From the NCBI GenBank assembly GCA_963828015.1, contig CAWHCD010000004.1, forward strand, positions 62,001 to 126,000: DNA of 64,000 nt, written 5' to 3'. A model generated the notes under the pieces. It saw nothing but the letters and a program-made list of their open reading frames with translations. It was not told where the DNA came from and made no database searches. This stretch comes from CAVPUA01 sp963828015 (lineage in GTDB: Bacteria > Actinomycetota > Actinomycetes > Mycobacteriales > Jatrophihabitantaceae). Below, piece by piece: positions 14,346 to 21,826 of this stretch (the stretch's first letter is position 1; every line of letters starts with the position of its first letter). The translations under genes and the position numbers were made by a program.

Positions 14346-16435
14346 GGAACGGTGGGCGGAGTCCAACCGCCCGCGCTGGAACCGGCGTCGGGCAGCGAGC
14401 CGTATCCACCGCCGTTGGCACCCGGAACGCTGCCGTTCGCACCGTTGCCGTTCGCACCGTTGCCGTTGGCGCCATTGCCGTTCGCGCCATTGCCGTTCGC
14501 GCCATTGGCGTACGGGGTGCCGTTGGCGGGCACCCGCACGGTGGCCGGGATCTCGATCGGCGGGCGGTCGCTCGGCGTGCGCTTACCGAAGCCGGAGAAG
14601 GTGTTGTGCGGCGGGCGCTTACGCACCGGAGCCAGGATGCGGCTGAGGTCGTCCTTGTCCAGCGTCTCCTTCTCGACCAACTCGCGGACGAGCGTGTCGA
14701 GCGAGTCGCGGTACTGGACCAGGATCTCCCACGCCTCGTCGTGCGCGCCCTCGATCAGCCCCCGCACCTCGGCGTCGATGTCGGCCGCGACCTCCTCGGA
14801 GAAGTCGCGCTGGTGCCCGTAGTCGCGGCCCATGAACGGCTCGGCGTCGCCGGTGCCGTACTTGACCGCGCCGAGCTTGGCGCTCATGCCGTACTCGGTC
14901 ACCATCGACCGCGCTAGCGCAGTCGCCTTCTCGATGTCGTTGGACGCACCGGTCGTCGGCTCGTGGAAGACGAGTTCTTCGGCCGCCCGCCCACCCAGGG
15001 CGTAGACGAGTTGATCCAGGATCTCCGAGCGGGTCTGGGTGTAACGGTCCTCCAGCGGCAGCACCAGGGTGTGCCCGAGCGAACGACCACGCGGCAGGAT
15101 CGTCACCTTGTGCACCGGGTCGAGGTTGGGCATCGCCCATGCCGTGAGCGCATGGCCGGCCTCGTGATAGGCGGTGACCCGCTTCTCCTTGTCGCTCATC
15201 GCCCGCGTCTTGCGTTCGGGGCCGGCGATGACCCGGTCGATCGACTCCTCGAGCGCCTCGGTCGTGATCAAGCGGCCATTGTTGCGGGCGGTCAGCAACG
15301 CGGCCTCGTTGATCACGTTGGCCAGGTCGGCGCCGGTGAAGCCCGGTGTGCGTCGCGCGATAACGGCCAGGTCGACGTCCTGCGCGAACGGCTTGCCCTT
15401 GGCGTGCACCTTGAGCACGGCTTCGCGGCCGAGGACATCGGGCGGTCCGACGGCGATCTGGCGGTCGAAGCGGCCCGGGCGCAGCAGCGCCGGGTCGAGG
15501 ATGTCGGGCCGGTTGGTGGCCGCGATGAGGATGACGCCGCCCTTGACGTCGAAGCCGTCCATCTCGACCAGCAGCTGGTTGAGCGTCTGCTCGCGCTCGT
15601 CGTGCCCACCGCCGAGGCCGGCCCCGCGGTGGCGACCGACGGCGTCGATCTCGTCGACGAAGATGATCGCGGGTGCGTTCGTCTTGGCCTGCTCGAACAG
15701 GTCGCGCACACGCGAGGCGCCGACACCGACGAACATCTCGACGAAGTCCGAACCGGAGATCGAGTAGAACGGAACTCCGGCCTCGCCCGCGACGGCCCGC
15801 GCGAGCAGCGTCTTGCCGGTGCCGGGGGGGCCATAGAGCAGTACGCCCTTGGGGATCTTCGCGCCGATGGCCTGGAACTTGGCCGGGTTGGCGAGGAACT
15901 CCTTGATCTCGTGCAGTTCCTCGATCGCCTCATCGGCGCCGGCGACGTCGTCGAAGGTGGTCTTAGGGGTGTCCTTGCTGACCAGCTTGGCCTTGCTGCG
16001 GCCAAAGCTCATGACCCGGTTGCCGCCGCCTTGCATCTGGCTCATCACGAACAGCAGCACGCCGCCGATGATGATGATCGGCAGGAACGTCTCGAGCAGG
16101 CTGAGCCAGGCGTTGCTGCGGGTGACCTGGGTCGTGAAGGTGGTGCCGGTGCTGGTGAGGGAGTTGAAGATGGTCGAGGTCGCGTCGGCCGGGTAGGACG
16201 TGCCGATCTTGGAATGCCCGTCGACCGGCTTGACCAGCGTCAGGTCGAGGGTCTGTTCCTTGTCGTGCATCGTCGCCTTGCTGACGTTCTTGGCGTTGAT
16301 CTGGTCGATCGCCACGGAGGTGTTGACCGAGTGGTAGCCCTTGTTGTTGGACAACACGCTGGGCAGGATGAATACCAGGACGAGCGCGATGGCAACCCAG
16401 AGCCACCAGCTACGGAAGATGCGCTTGCGATCCAT
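14342..16435 (-). CDS. ftsH: ATP-dependent zinc metalloprotease FtsH
   Basis: Membrane-anchored AAA+ protease that degrades misfolded membrane and regulatory proteins. 697 residues: membrane helices at about 12-29 and 113-132 around an extracytoplasmic domain, then the AAA+ module with GPPGTGKT (Walker A), IIFVDEID (Walker B), GRFDRQI, and the peptidase HEAGH zinc site. The C-terminus after about residue 620 is a linker rich in Asn/Gly with five tandem five-residue units. ATG has GAGG five bases upstream. It leads the ftsH-folE-folP-folB-folK-DUF3180 overlapping gene string, the actinobacterial order. Confidence 0.96.
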   Translation of the reverse strand: MDRKRIFRSWWLWVAIALVLVFILPSVLSNNKGYHSVNTSVAIDQINAKNVSKATMHDKEQTLDLTLVKPVDGHSKIGTSYPADATSTIFNSLTSTGTTFTTQVTRSNAWLSLLETFLPIIIIGGVLLFVMSQMQGGGNRVMSFGRSKAKLVSKDTPKTTFDDVAGADEAIEELHEIKEFLANPAKFQAIGAKIPKGVLLYGPPGTGKTLLARAVAGEAGVPFYSISGSDFVEMFVGVGASRVRDLFEQAKTNAPAIIFVDEIDAVGRHRGAGLGGGHDEREQTLNQLLVEMDGFDVKGGVILIAATNRPDILDPALLRPGRFDRQIAVGPPDVLGREAVLKVHAKGKPFAQDVDLAVIARRTPGFTGADLANVINEAALLTARNNGRLITTEALEESIDRVIAGPERKTRAMSDKEKRVTAYHEAGHALTAWAMPNLDPVHKVTILPRGRSLGHTLVLPLEDRYTQTRSEILDQLVYALGGRAAEELVFHEPTTGASNDIEKATALARSMVTEYGMSAKLGAVKYGTGDAEPFMGRDYGHQRDFSEEVAADIDAEVRGLIEGAHDEAWEILVQYRDSLDTLVRELVEKETLDKDDLSRILAPVRKRPPHNTFSGFGKRTPSDRPPIEIPATVRVPANGTPYANGANGNGANGNGANGNGANGNGANGSVPGANGGGYGSLPDAGSSAGGWTPPTVP
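14433..14507. repeat. Five 15-bp tandem repeats inside ftsH
   Basis: Units such as CCGTTCGCACCGTTG start at 14433, 14448, 14463, 14478 and 14493 (the last three with a few substitutions). They encode the repeated Asn-Gly-Ala-Asn-Gly tail of FtsH on the minus strand. Being a multiple of three, unit gain or loss would keep the frame. Confidence 0.9.
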
Positions 16436-16488
16436 GTGGTCCTCACGAGCCGGCTCAGGGCCGTCCCGCTTTCCTCTCGCACCTCGAA

Positions 16489-16523
16489 AACGTCACGTTG
16501 TAAGTACTTGACGTTACACGTCA
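16489..16523. promoter_or_regulatory. Nested inverted repeats between hpt and ftsH
   Basis: AACGTCA (16489-16495) pairs with TGACGTT (16509-16515), and the latter's TGACG also pairs with CGTCA at 16519-16523, which overlaps the hpt stop. The 85-base gap is the only sizeable space between hpt and ftsH, so this may be an ftsH operator or an hpt terminator. Confidence 0.4.
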
Positions 16524-17069
16524 GCCCCCGTAGACCGCTGGGCGAAGGCGCCCGATGTAAGGCAGTCCACGGTAGTGCTCGGCGTAGTCCAGGCCGTAGC
16601 CGACCACGAACTCATTGGCGATGTCGAAGCCCACGTAGCGCACCGGAACCTCGACCTTGACCGCCTCCGGTTTGCGCAGCAGGGCGACCACGTCCAGGGA
16701 CGCGGGCTGGCGGCTGCGCAGGTTCTTCAACAGCCACGACAGGGTCAGGCCGGAGTCGATGATGTCCTCGACGACCAAGATGTGCTGATTGGCCACATCG
16801 CGGTCGAGGTCCTTGAGGATGCGCACCACCCCGGAGGTCTTGGTCGAGCCGCCGTAGGAACTGACGGCCATGAACTCCAGCGTGGTGGGGGTCTGCAGGG
16901 CCCGGGCCAAGTCGGACATGAACATCGCCGCGCCCTTGAGCACGCCGACCAGCAGCAGTTCCCGACCTGCGTAGTCGGCGTCGATCGCGGCCGCCAGCTC
17001 GGCGATCTTGGCCGCTATGACGTCGGCGGGAATCAGGATTTCCTCGACGTCGTCATCGAGTACGGACAC
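16521..17069 (-). CDS. hpt: Hypoxanthine phosphoribosyltransferase
   Basis: Salvages hypoxanthine/guanine to nucleotides with PRPP. 182 residues. Motifs: LLVGVLKGAAMFMSDLAR, the flexible-loop region SSYGGSTKTSG, the PRPP-binding VVEDIIDSGLT, and VGFDIANEFVVGYGLDY near the C-terminus. GTG start has AAGGAGT upstream, overlapping the end of tilS three bases away. tilS-hpt-ftsH order is widely conserved in bacteria. Confidence 0.95.
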   Translation of the reverse strand: MSVLDDDVEEILIPADVIAAKIAELAAAIDADYAGRELLLVGVLKGAAMFMSDLARALQTPTTLEFMAVSSYGGSTKTSGVVRILKDLDRDVANQHILVVEDIIDSGLTLSWLLKNLRSRQPASLDVVALLRKPEAVKVEVPVRYVGFDIANEFVVGYGLDYAEHYRGLPYIGRLRPAVYGG

Positions 17070-17072
17070 GCT

Positions 17073-18023
17073 CTACTCCTTGATGGGCGGCGGCTGCATC
17101 GACAGCCTTCCAGACGCGCGATAGGCGCTGACGGCGCCCGGCAGCTGGACCGGCCCTTGGCCGTGCCAGTTCATGACCAACTCATCCAATGCCTGGACGT
17201 GCGCGCTGCTCAGCGGGCGGGCCCCGTTGTGCTGCGCCCACCGTTTGAGCACCTTCGTGCGCACCGCCTTGGGCAATGGCTCGAGCTCGGCCACGTCGAG
17301 CTGTTCGCCCTCGGCCGGGACAGGGGCAAGCTCGATCAGGTTCAGCTCATCCTGCAGCTGGGTCGCCGTTCGGGCCAGCGCCTCGGCGACTCCCCCCTGC
17401 AGGATCTCCTCCAGCAACGGGAGCGCCTCTGTGCGCAGCCGGACGCGCTGAAAGCGGGGATCGCGGTTGTGCGGGTCGTCCCAGACGTCCAGGCCCAGCG
17501 CGGCACAGGCGGCGACCGTGGTCGCGCGGCGCACACCCAGCAACGGGCGGCGATAGCGGCCCTGCACGGCCCGCATCCCGGCGATCGACCGCGGTCCCGA
17601 GCCGCGGCCGAGCCCGAGCAGCACCGTCTCGGCCTGGTCATCGAGCGTGTGGCCGAGCAGGACGTCAGCCGCCCAGGTCTCGGCCACCGCGTCGAGCGCG
17701 GCGTACCGGGCTTGGCGCGCGGCCGCCTCGGGACCGCCCGCCCGGCCCACGTCGACCCGGATGATCTCCACCGGATCCAGGCCCAACTCATAGCCGATAG
17801 TTGCCACTCGATCGGCCTGCTCGGCCGAACCGACTTGCAGGCCGTGATCGATGGTGACCAGTCCGGCGGCAACTCCGGCCCGGGGCGCCTCGAACGCCAC
17901 CGCGGCCGCGAGCGCCAGGGAATCCGCACCCCCGCTGCACGCCACCACCACCCGTCTCGGCTCGCGAGAGAGCGCGAGGCGCACCGCGCGCCGGATCTCG
18001 GCGACGGCCGGATGCGGGCCCAT
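17073..18023 (-). CDS. tilS: tRNA(Ile)-lysidine synthetase
   Basis: Modifies C34 of the tRNA(Ile) CAU anticodon with lysine so that it reads AUA. 316 residues, the shorter actinobacterial form. The PP-loop ATPase motif SGGADS lies at 30-35; TIDHGL, GHTLDDQAETVLLGLGRGSG and RPLLGVRR follow, and WDDPHNRDPRFQRVRLR is the substrate-binding signature. Start ATG at 18023 gives the normal N-terminus; an apparent longer reading frame upstream is a shadow of the protease gene. The 10-mer GGGCCCATCA is duplicated at 18016 and 18030 around the start. Confidence 0.93.
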   Translation of the reverse strand: MGPHPAVAEIRRAVRLALSREPRRVVVACSGGADSLALAAAVAFEAPRAGVAAGLVTIDHGLQVGSAEQADRVATIGYELGLDPVEIIRVDVGRAGGPEAAARQARYAALDAVAETWAADVLLGHTLDDQAETVLLGLGRGSGPRSIAGMRAVQGRYRRPLLGVRRATTVAACAALGLDVWDDPHNRDPRFQRVRLRTEALPLLEEILQGGVAEALARTATQLQDELNLIELAPVPAEGEQLDVAELEPLPKAVRTKVLKRWAQHNGARPLSSAHVQALDELVMNWHGQGPVQLPGAVSAYRASGRLSMQPPPIKE

Positions 18024-18036
18024 CAGCGTGGGCCCA

Positions 18037-19080
18037 TCAGCCGTGGATGCGCGAGACCCAGTCGCCCGGCGCCGCGATCTCGGCCTTGGTCGGCAACGTA
18101 TCGCGGGACGTCCAGATCGCGTTGAACCCACCGACGCCGACCTGATCGACCACCGCCCGCACGAACGCCGACCCGTCGACGTACTGACGGGTCTTGGCCT
18201 CGAGGCCAAGGAGTCGGCGCAGCAGCTTGTCGAGCGGGTTGCCACCCTTGCGCCGGGCGGCGAAGCGCCGCTCGATGACGCGCTGGGACGGGATGATGGT
18301 CGGCGAGACGGCGTTCATCACCCACTCGGCGTGGCCCTCGACCAGGGACATGAACGCCGTCACCTGATCGAGCACGACCCGCTGCTCGGGCGTGGCCAGC
18401 ATGCCCATCAGCCCCGAGCCGTCGTCCTCCCCGCGCACGACCTTCACCAGCTCCCCCATCGCGCCGGACAGGCGCGCGCGCAGCACCGCCGGGTCGGGAT
18501 CGATGGTGTCGCTCAACGCCGCGATCTGCTCGTGCATGTAGGTCCGCGTCCACGGCACGGCGGTGAACTGCACCCGGTGGGTGACCTCGTGCAGGCAGAC
18601 CCACAGCCGGAAGTCGTCGGGGTCGACGTCGAGCTGGCTCTCGACGTTGACCAGGTTCGGCGCGACCAGCAGCAGCTGCCCGTCAGGCCGGTCGAAGAAC
18701 TCGAACTGGCCCAGCACCTTGCCGGACAGGAAGCCGACAATGGCACCCGCCTGCACTCCCGTGACCCGTCCGCCGATTGACTCAGCGATCCCCCCGACCG
18801 GGCTGGCAGCGGCGAGTTTCTCGACGATCGGGGTCATGACCGATTTCATGCCCGCGGTGTTGACGTCGATCCAGCCGGCGCGATCAACGACCCGGGTGAG
18901 CGCTGTGACGGCGGGTTCGCGCAGCTCGGTGATCTCGGCGACGTGCCCGGCGGCCACCTCGGCCAGCTCATAGAGCTGGGCCACGACCGCTTCGGCGGTG
19001 GCCCGATCGGTCGGCGGCGGGGCCGGGCTCAATCGCTTGGCCGTGCTCGCGGCAAGGTCCCAGTTGATGAGTGCAGCCAT
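18037..19080 (-). CDS. Zinc-dependent metalloprotease (DUF2342, Rv3626c-like)
   Basis: 347 residues of an actinobacterial family annotated as zinc-dependent metalloprotease or coenzyme F420 biosynthesis-associated protein. The zinc signature HEVTH is at 164-168, followed by RVQFTAVPW. VAPNLVNVESQLDVDPDDF and LVEGHAEWVMN (likely third zinc ligand Glu region) are conserved features. Function is unproven. It stands between dacB and tilS as in M. tuberculosis. A TACGCT hexamer six bases before the ATG suggests a leaderless transcript. Confidence 0.85.
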   Translation of the reverse strand: MAALINWDLAASTAKRLSPAPPPTDRATAEAVVAQLYELAEVAAGHVAEITELREPAVTALTRVVDRAGWIDVNTAGMKSVMTPIVEKLAAASPVGGIAESIGGRVTGVQAGAIVGFLSGKVLGQFEFFDRPDGQLLLVAPNLVNVESQLDVDPDDFRLWVCLHEVTHRVQFTAVPWTRTYMHEQIAALSDTIDPDPAVLRARLSGAMGELVKVVRGEDDGSGLMGMLATPEQRVVLDQVTAFMSLVEGHAEWVMNAVSPTIIPSQRVIERRFAARRKGGNPLDKLLRRLLGLEAKTRQYVDGSAFVRAVVDQVGVGGFNAIWTSRDTLPTKAEIAAPGDWVSRIHG

Positions 19081-19086
19081 GAGCCG

Positions 19087-19092
19087 AGCGTA
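19087..19092 (-). promoter_or_regulatory. Leaderless -10 box of the metalloprotease gene
   Basis: Minus-strand TACGCT ends six bases before the ATG at 19080; no ribosome binding site is visible. Confidence 0.5.
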
Positions 19093-19112
19093 CGTGCCCG
19101 GCCCCGCTGGGC

Positions 19113-20501
19113 TCAGGCGCAGACGCAGGCCGCAACCGCCGCGGCCACGTCGTCGAGTGCGGCCTCGGCCGCGTCGGTGTCGGCCGCGGTTGGCCCGACC
19201 TGATCGGCAGCGAAGCTGAACGCCAGCAACCGTCCGGATGCGGTCCGGACGAAGCCGGCCAGCGTCGAGACCGAGGTCAGCGTCCCCGTCTTGGCCCGCA
19301 CGTCCCCCGCTCCGGCGCGCGCGGCGCCGACCAGGTAGCGATCGGCCAGCGTTCCCGACCAGGCGGCCACCGGTAACGCATCTGCCACCTGCCCCAGGGG
19401 CGGCGGGGTGCCCGCGGCCACCAGGTGCAGCACCCCGGTCAGAGCGGCGGGCGTCAACCGGTCGGCCGGCGAGAGGCCGCTCGCATCGAGCAGGCCCGCG
19501 CCGATGTCGAGCCCGATGTCACTCAGCGCCATTCGCACGCCGGCCGCGGCACCGGTGAAACTGGCCGGCTGATGTTCGGACAGAGCGACCTGCCGGCCCA
19601 GCACCTCGGCGAGGACGTTGTCGGAATCCTGCAGCATCTGGCGGACCAACTCCGCGTACGGCGCGGACTGGACGTGCGCGAGCACCTGGGCGCCGGCCGG
19701 GGCCGTTCCGAGCGTCACCGCGGTGGGCGGCAGGCCGAGCTGGGCGGCCAGCGCGATGCCGGCGGCCAGAGCCGGGCTCGCGCTGCGGACGGTGGCGCTC
19801 GGCGTGTCCCGCCCGCCGTCGGCCATCAGCGCGGTGATGGCCGACGCGTAGTCCGAGGGCACGTCTTCGGGCAGCCAGCTCGGGGCCACGGCCGGCCCGG
19901 TGAACAGCGAGTCGTCGACGACGACGGCGGTGATCCGGTCGGCCTTCAGGGCTGCGGCCAGGTCACTGACCCGGGCCGCGTCGGCGTACAGCGTCGGCGT
20001 ACCGGCCGCGGCCGCGGACAGCGTCGGGTCGCCGGCGCCGACCAGCACGGCGACACCGGGCTGGGCCCCGGCCACGACGGTGGTCTCGATCTGGTCGGTG
20101 GGCGCGTGCCCGGCAAGCACGGCGGCCGCGGTCGCCAGCTTCGCGGTGGAGGCCGGCGCGGTCGCGACCGCGGAGGATTGATCCAGCAGGACGGTCCCGG
20201 TGTCGGCATCGAGCACCTGGGCGACCACGTGCGTGCCCAGGCGTGGGTCGGCCATTGGCCCGGCCAACGAGGCCGTCAGCTGGGCCGCGACAACCGGCGG
20301 CGCGGTCGAATCGGGCGCAGCTGACGGGGCGGCCGAGGCCTGGGCGTAGGCCGACGGCTGGGCCACCGTTGCCGGCTGCGGACGGGCGCGAAGCGAGAGC
20401 CCACCGTGATAGCCGCCGAAGGCTGCCGCGCCGGCAAGGAGCAGGACGCACGCCACACCGCCGACCGTCGCCGCCCGGGGGTTCACCACGATGCGCCACA
20501 C
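19113..20501 (-). CDS. dacB: D-alanyl-D-alanine carboxypeptidase/endopeptidase, PBP4 family
   Basis: Exported peptidoglycan-trimming enzyme (peptidase S13). 462 residues: an N-terminal membrane/signal segment (about 11-30), an Ala/Pro linker, then the catalytic domain with SxxK (S118-K121, STAKLATAAAVL), SDNVLAE (SxN) and RAKTGTLTSVS (KTG). Corresponds in context to M. tuberculosis Rv3627c, divergent from ppa. GTG start; two further GTG codons four and five residues in are possible alternatives. Confidence 0.93.
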   Translation of the reverse strand: MWRIVVNPRAATVGGVACVLLLAGAAAFGGYHGGLSLRARPQPATVAQPSAYAQASAAPSAAPDSTAPPVVAAQLTASLAGPMADPRLGTHVVAQVLDADTGTVLLDQSSAVATAPASTAKLATAAAVLAGHAPTDQIETTVVAGAQPGVAVLVGAGDPTLSAAAAGTPTLYADAARVSDLAAALKADRITAVVVDDSLFTGPAVAPSWLPEDVPSDYASAITALMADGGRDTPSATVRSASPALAAGIALAAQLGLPPTAVTLGTAPAGAQVLAHVQSAPYAELVRQMLQDSDNVLAEVLGRQVALSEHQPASFTGAAAGVRMALSDIGLDIGAGLLDASGLSPADRLTPAALTGVLHLVAAGTPPPLGQVADALPVAAWSGTLADRYLVGAARAGAGDVRAKTGTLTSVSTLAGFVRTASGRLLAFSFAADQVGPTAADTDAAEAALDDVAAAVAACVCA

Positions 20502-20559
20502 TAATCGCAGCGGCGGTCACCCAATGTCTGCCTTGGCTACGAGTCATCGGAGTGTTTAC

Positions 20560-21066
20560 GTGGAGTTCGACGTCCTTATCGAGATCCCGAAGGGCAGCCG
20601 GAACAAGTACGAGGTCGACCATCAGAGCGGCCGGATGCGCCTGGACCGGACGCTGTTCACCTCGACCCAGTACCCGGCCGACTACGGCTACGTCGAGGAC
20701 ACCCTCGCCGATGACGGCGACCCGCTGGACGCACTCGTGCTCATCCACGGCGACCCACTGTTCCCCGGCGTCCTGGTCAAGTGCCGCGCAATCGGCATGT
20801 TCCGCATGACCGACGAAAAAGGTGGCGACGACAAGCTGCTCTGCGTCCCGGCCGGCGATCCGCGCCTTGAGCACCTGCGCGACATCCACCACGTACCCGA
20901 GTTCGACCGACTCGAGATCCAGCACTTCTTCGAGGTCTACAAGGACCTCGAACCGGGCAAGAGCGTCGAAGGTGCGTCCTGGGTCGGTCGGGTCGAGGCC
21001 GAGCGCGAGATCGAGCTGTCGGTGCAGCGGCTCAAGGACAACCCGGGCCTGTTCGGCCACTACTGA
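20560..21066 (+). CDS. ppa: Inorganic pyrophosphatase
   Basis: Hydrolyses pyrophosphate made by biosynthetic reactions. 168 residues from GTG at 20560, chosen because it gives the family N-terminus (EFDVLIEIPKGSRNKYE) and has GGAG seven bases upstream; an ATG at 20524 would add 12 residues. Motifs: YPADYGYVEDTLADDGDPLD with the metal-binding Asp residues, DEKGGDDKLLCVP, and HFFEVYKDLEPGK. Divergent from dacB, as Rv3628/Rv3627c. Confidence 0.96.
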   Translation: MEFDVLIEIPKGSRNKYEVDHQSGRMRLDRTLFTSTQYPADYGYVEDTLADDGDPLDALVLIHGDPLFPGVLVKCRAIGMFRMTDEKGGDDKLLCVPAGDPRLEHLRDIHHVPEFDRLEIQHFFEVYKDLEPGKSVEGASWVGRVEAEREIELSVQRLKDNPGLFGHY

Positions 21067-21071
21067 GTCTC

Positions 21072-21119
21072 AGGCGCGGGTCGCGCTGGAGCACTAGGCG
21101 CACGAGGCGCGGGTCGCGC
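21072..21119. repeat. 15-bp direct repeat at the 3' end of menG
   Basis: AGGCGCGGGTCGCGC occurs at 21072-21086 and 21105-21119, a 33-base period. One copy lies inside the last codons of menG and one in the short space to ppa, so a small in-phase duplication may have moved the menG stop. Confidence 0.7.
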
Positions 21120-21801
21120 GGTGCAGGGCCACAACGCCACCGGTGAGGTTGCGGTAGTGGACGCGCGACCAACCGGCCGCGTCGATCGTTCGGGCCAGCT
21201 CGTCCTGCGCCGGCCAGGCCCGGATCGACTCGGCCAGGTAGACGTAGGCGTCGGAGTTGGAGGACACCCACCGGGCCAGCACCGGCAACGCCCGCATCAG
21301 GTAGTTCAGATACACCACGCGGAACGGGCGCCAGACCGGACGGCTGAACTCGCAGACGACCAGCTGGCCCCCGGGGCGGGTGACCCGCGCCATCTCCTGC
21401 AAGGCCCGGCTCACCCCGGCGACGTTGCGCAGCCCGAAGGAGATCGTGACGGCGTCGAACACGCCGTCGGCGAACGGCAGCGCGGTGGCGTCGCCGGCCA
21501 CGAACGGCAGCGACCGTCGGTCGCGCCGGCTGATGCCCGCCCGCAGCATGCCGAGGGAGAAGTCGCAGGCGATCGCGGTCGCCCCGGAGTTGGTCAGTTC
21601 AAGGGTCGAGACGCCGGTGCCGGCCGCGAGGTCGAGTACCAGGTCCCCGGGCGCCAGCCCGAGGGTCTGACGCGTCAACCGCCGCCAGCGACCGTCCTGG
21701 CCCGCGGAGAGCACCGTGTTCGTGATGTCGTACCGCCGGGCCACGCCGTCGAACATCTCGGCGACATCATGCGGCTTCTTGTCCAGTCCGGCGCGGGTCA
21801 T
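21094..21801 (-). CDS. menG: Demethylmenaquinone methyltransferase
   Basis: Final SAM-dependent methylation in menaquinone synthesis. 235 residues: MFDGVARRYDITNTVLS, SAM motif LDLAAGTGVS, GDATALPFADGVFDAVTISFGLRNV (UbiE signature) and LVVCEFSRP. It serves either the classical or the futalosine route; here mqn genes are present. No ribosome binding site is seen, and TACACT lies seven bases before the ATG. Confidence 0.93.
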   Translation of the reverse strand: MTRAGLDKKPHDVAEMFDGVARRYDITNTVLSAGQDGRWRRLTRQTLGLAPGDLVLDLAAGTGVSTLELTNSGATAIACDFSLGMLRAGISRRDRRSLPFVAGDATALPFADGVFDAVTISFGLRNVAGVSRALQEMARVTRPGGQLVVCEFSRPVWRPFRVVYLNYLMRALPVLARWVSSNSDAYVYLAESIRAWPAQDELARTIDAAGWSRVHYRNLTGGVVALHRATRASCA

Positions 21802-21808
21802 TTGCGCC

Positions 21809-21814
21809 AGTGTA
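21809..21814 (-). promoter_or_regulatory. Leaderless -10 box of menG
   Basis: Minus-strand TACACT ends seven bases before the ATG at 21801. Confidence 0.5.
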
Positions 21815-21826
21815 GGCCGACGCGCC

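Noticed and set aside
14433..14507. Possible CRISPR-like array
   Set aside because: Units are contiguous 15-mers without spacers and encode the FtsH tail in frame.
14963..16660. 565-codon open frame on the plus strand
   Set aside because: Antisense shadow of ftsH; composition is Arg/Asp/Gly-rich without family motifs.
16575..18125. 516-codon open frame on the plus strand
   Set aside because: Antisense shadow of hpt and tilS.
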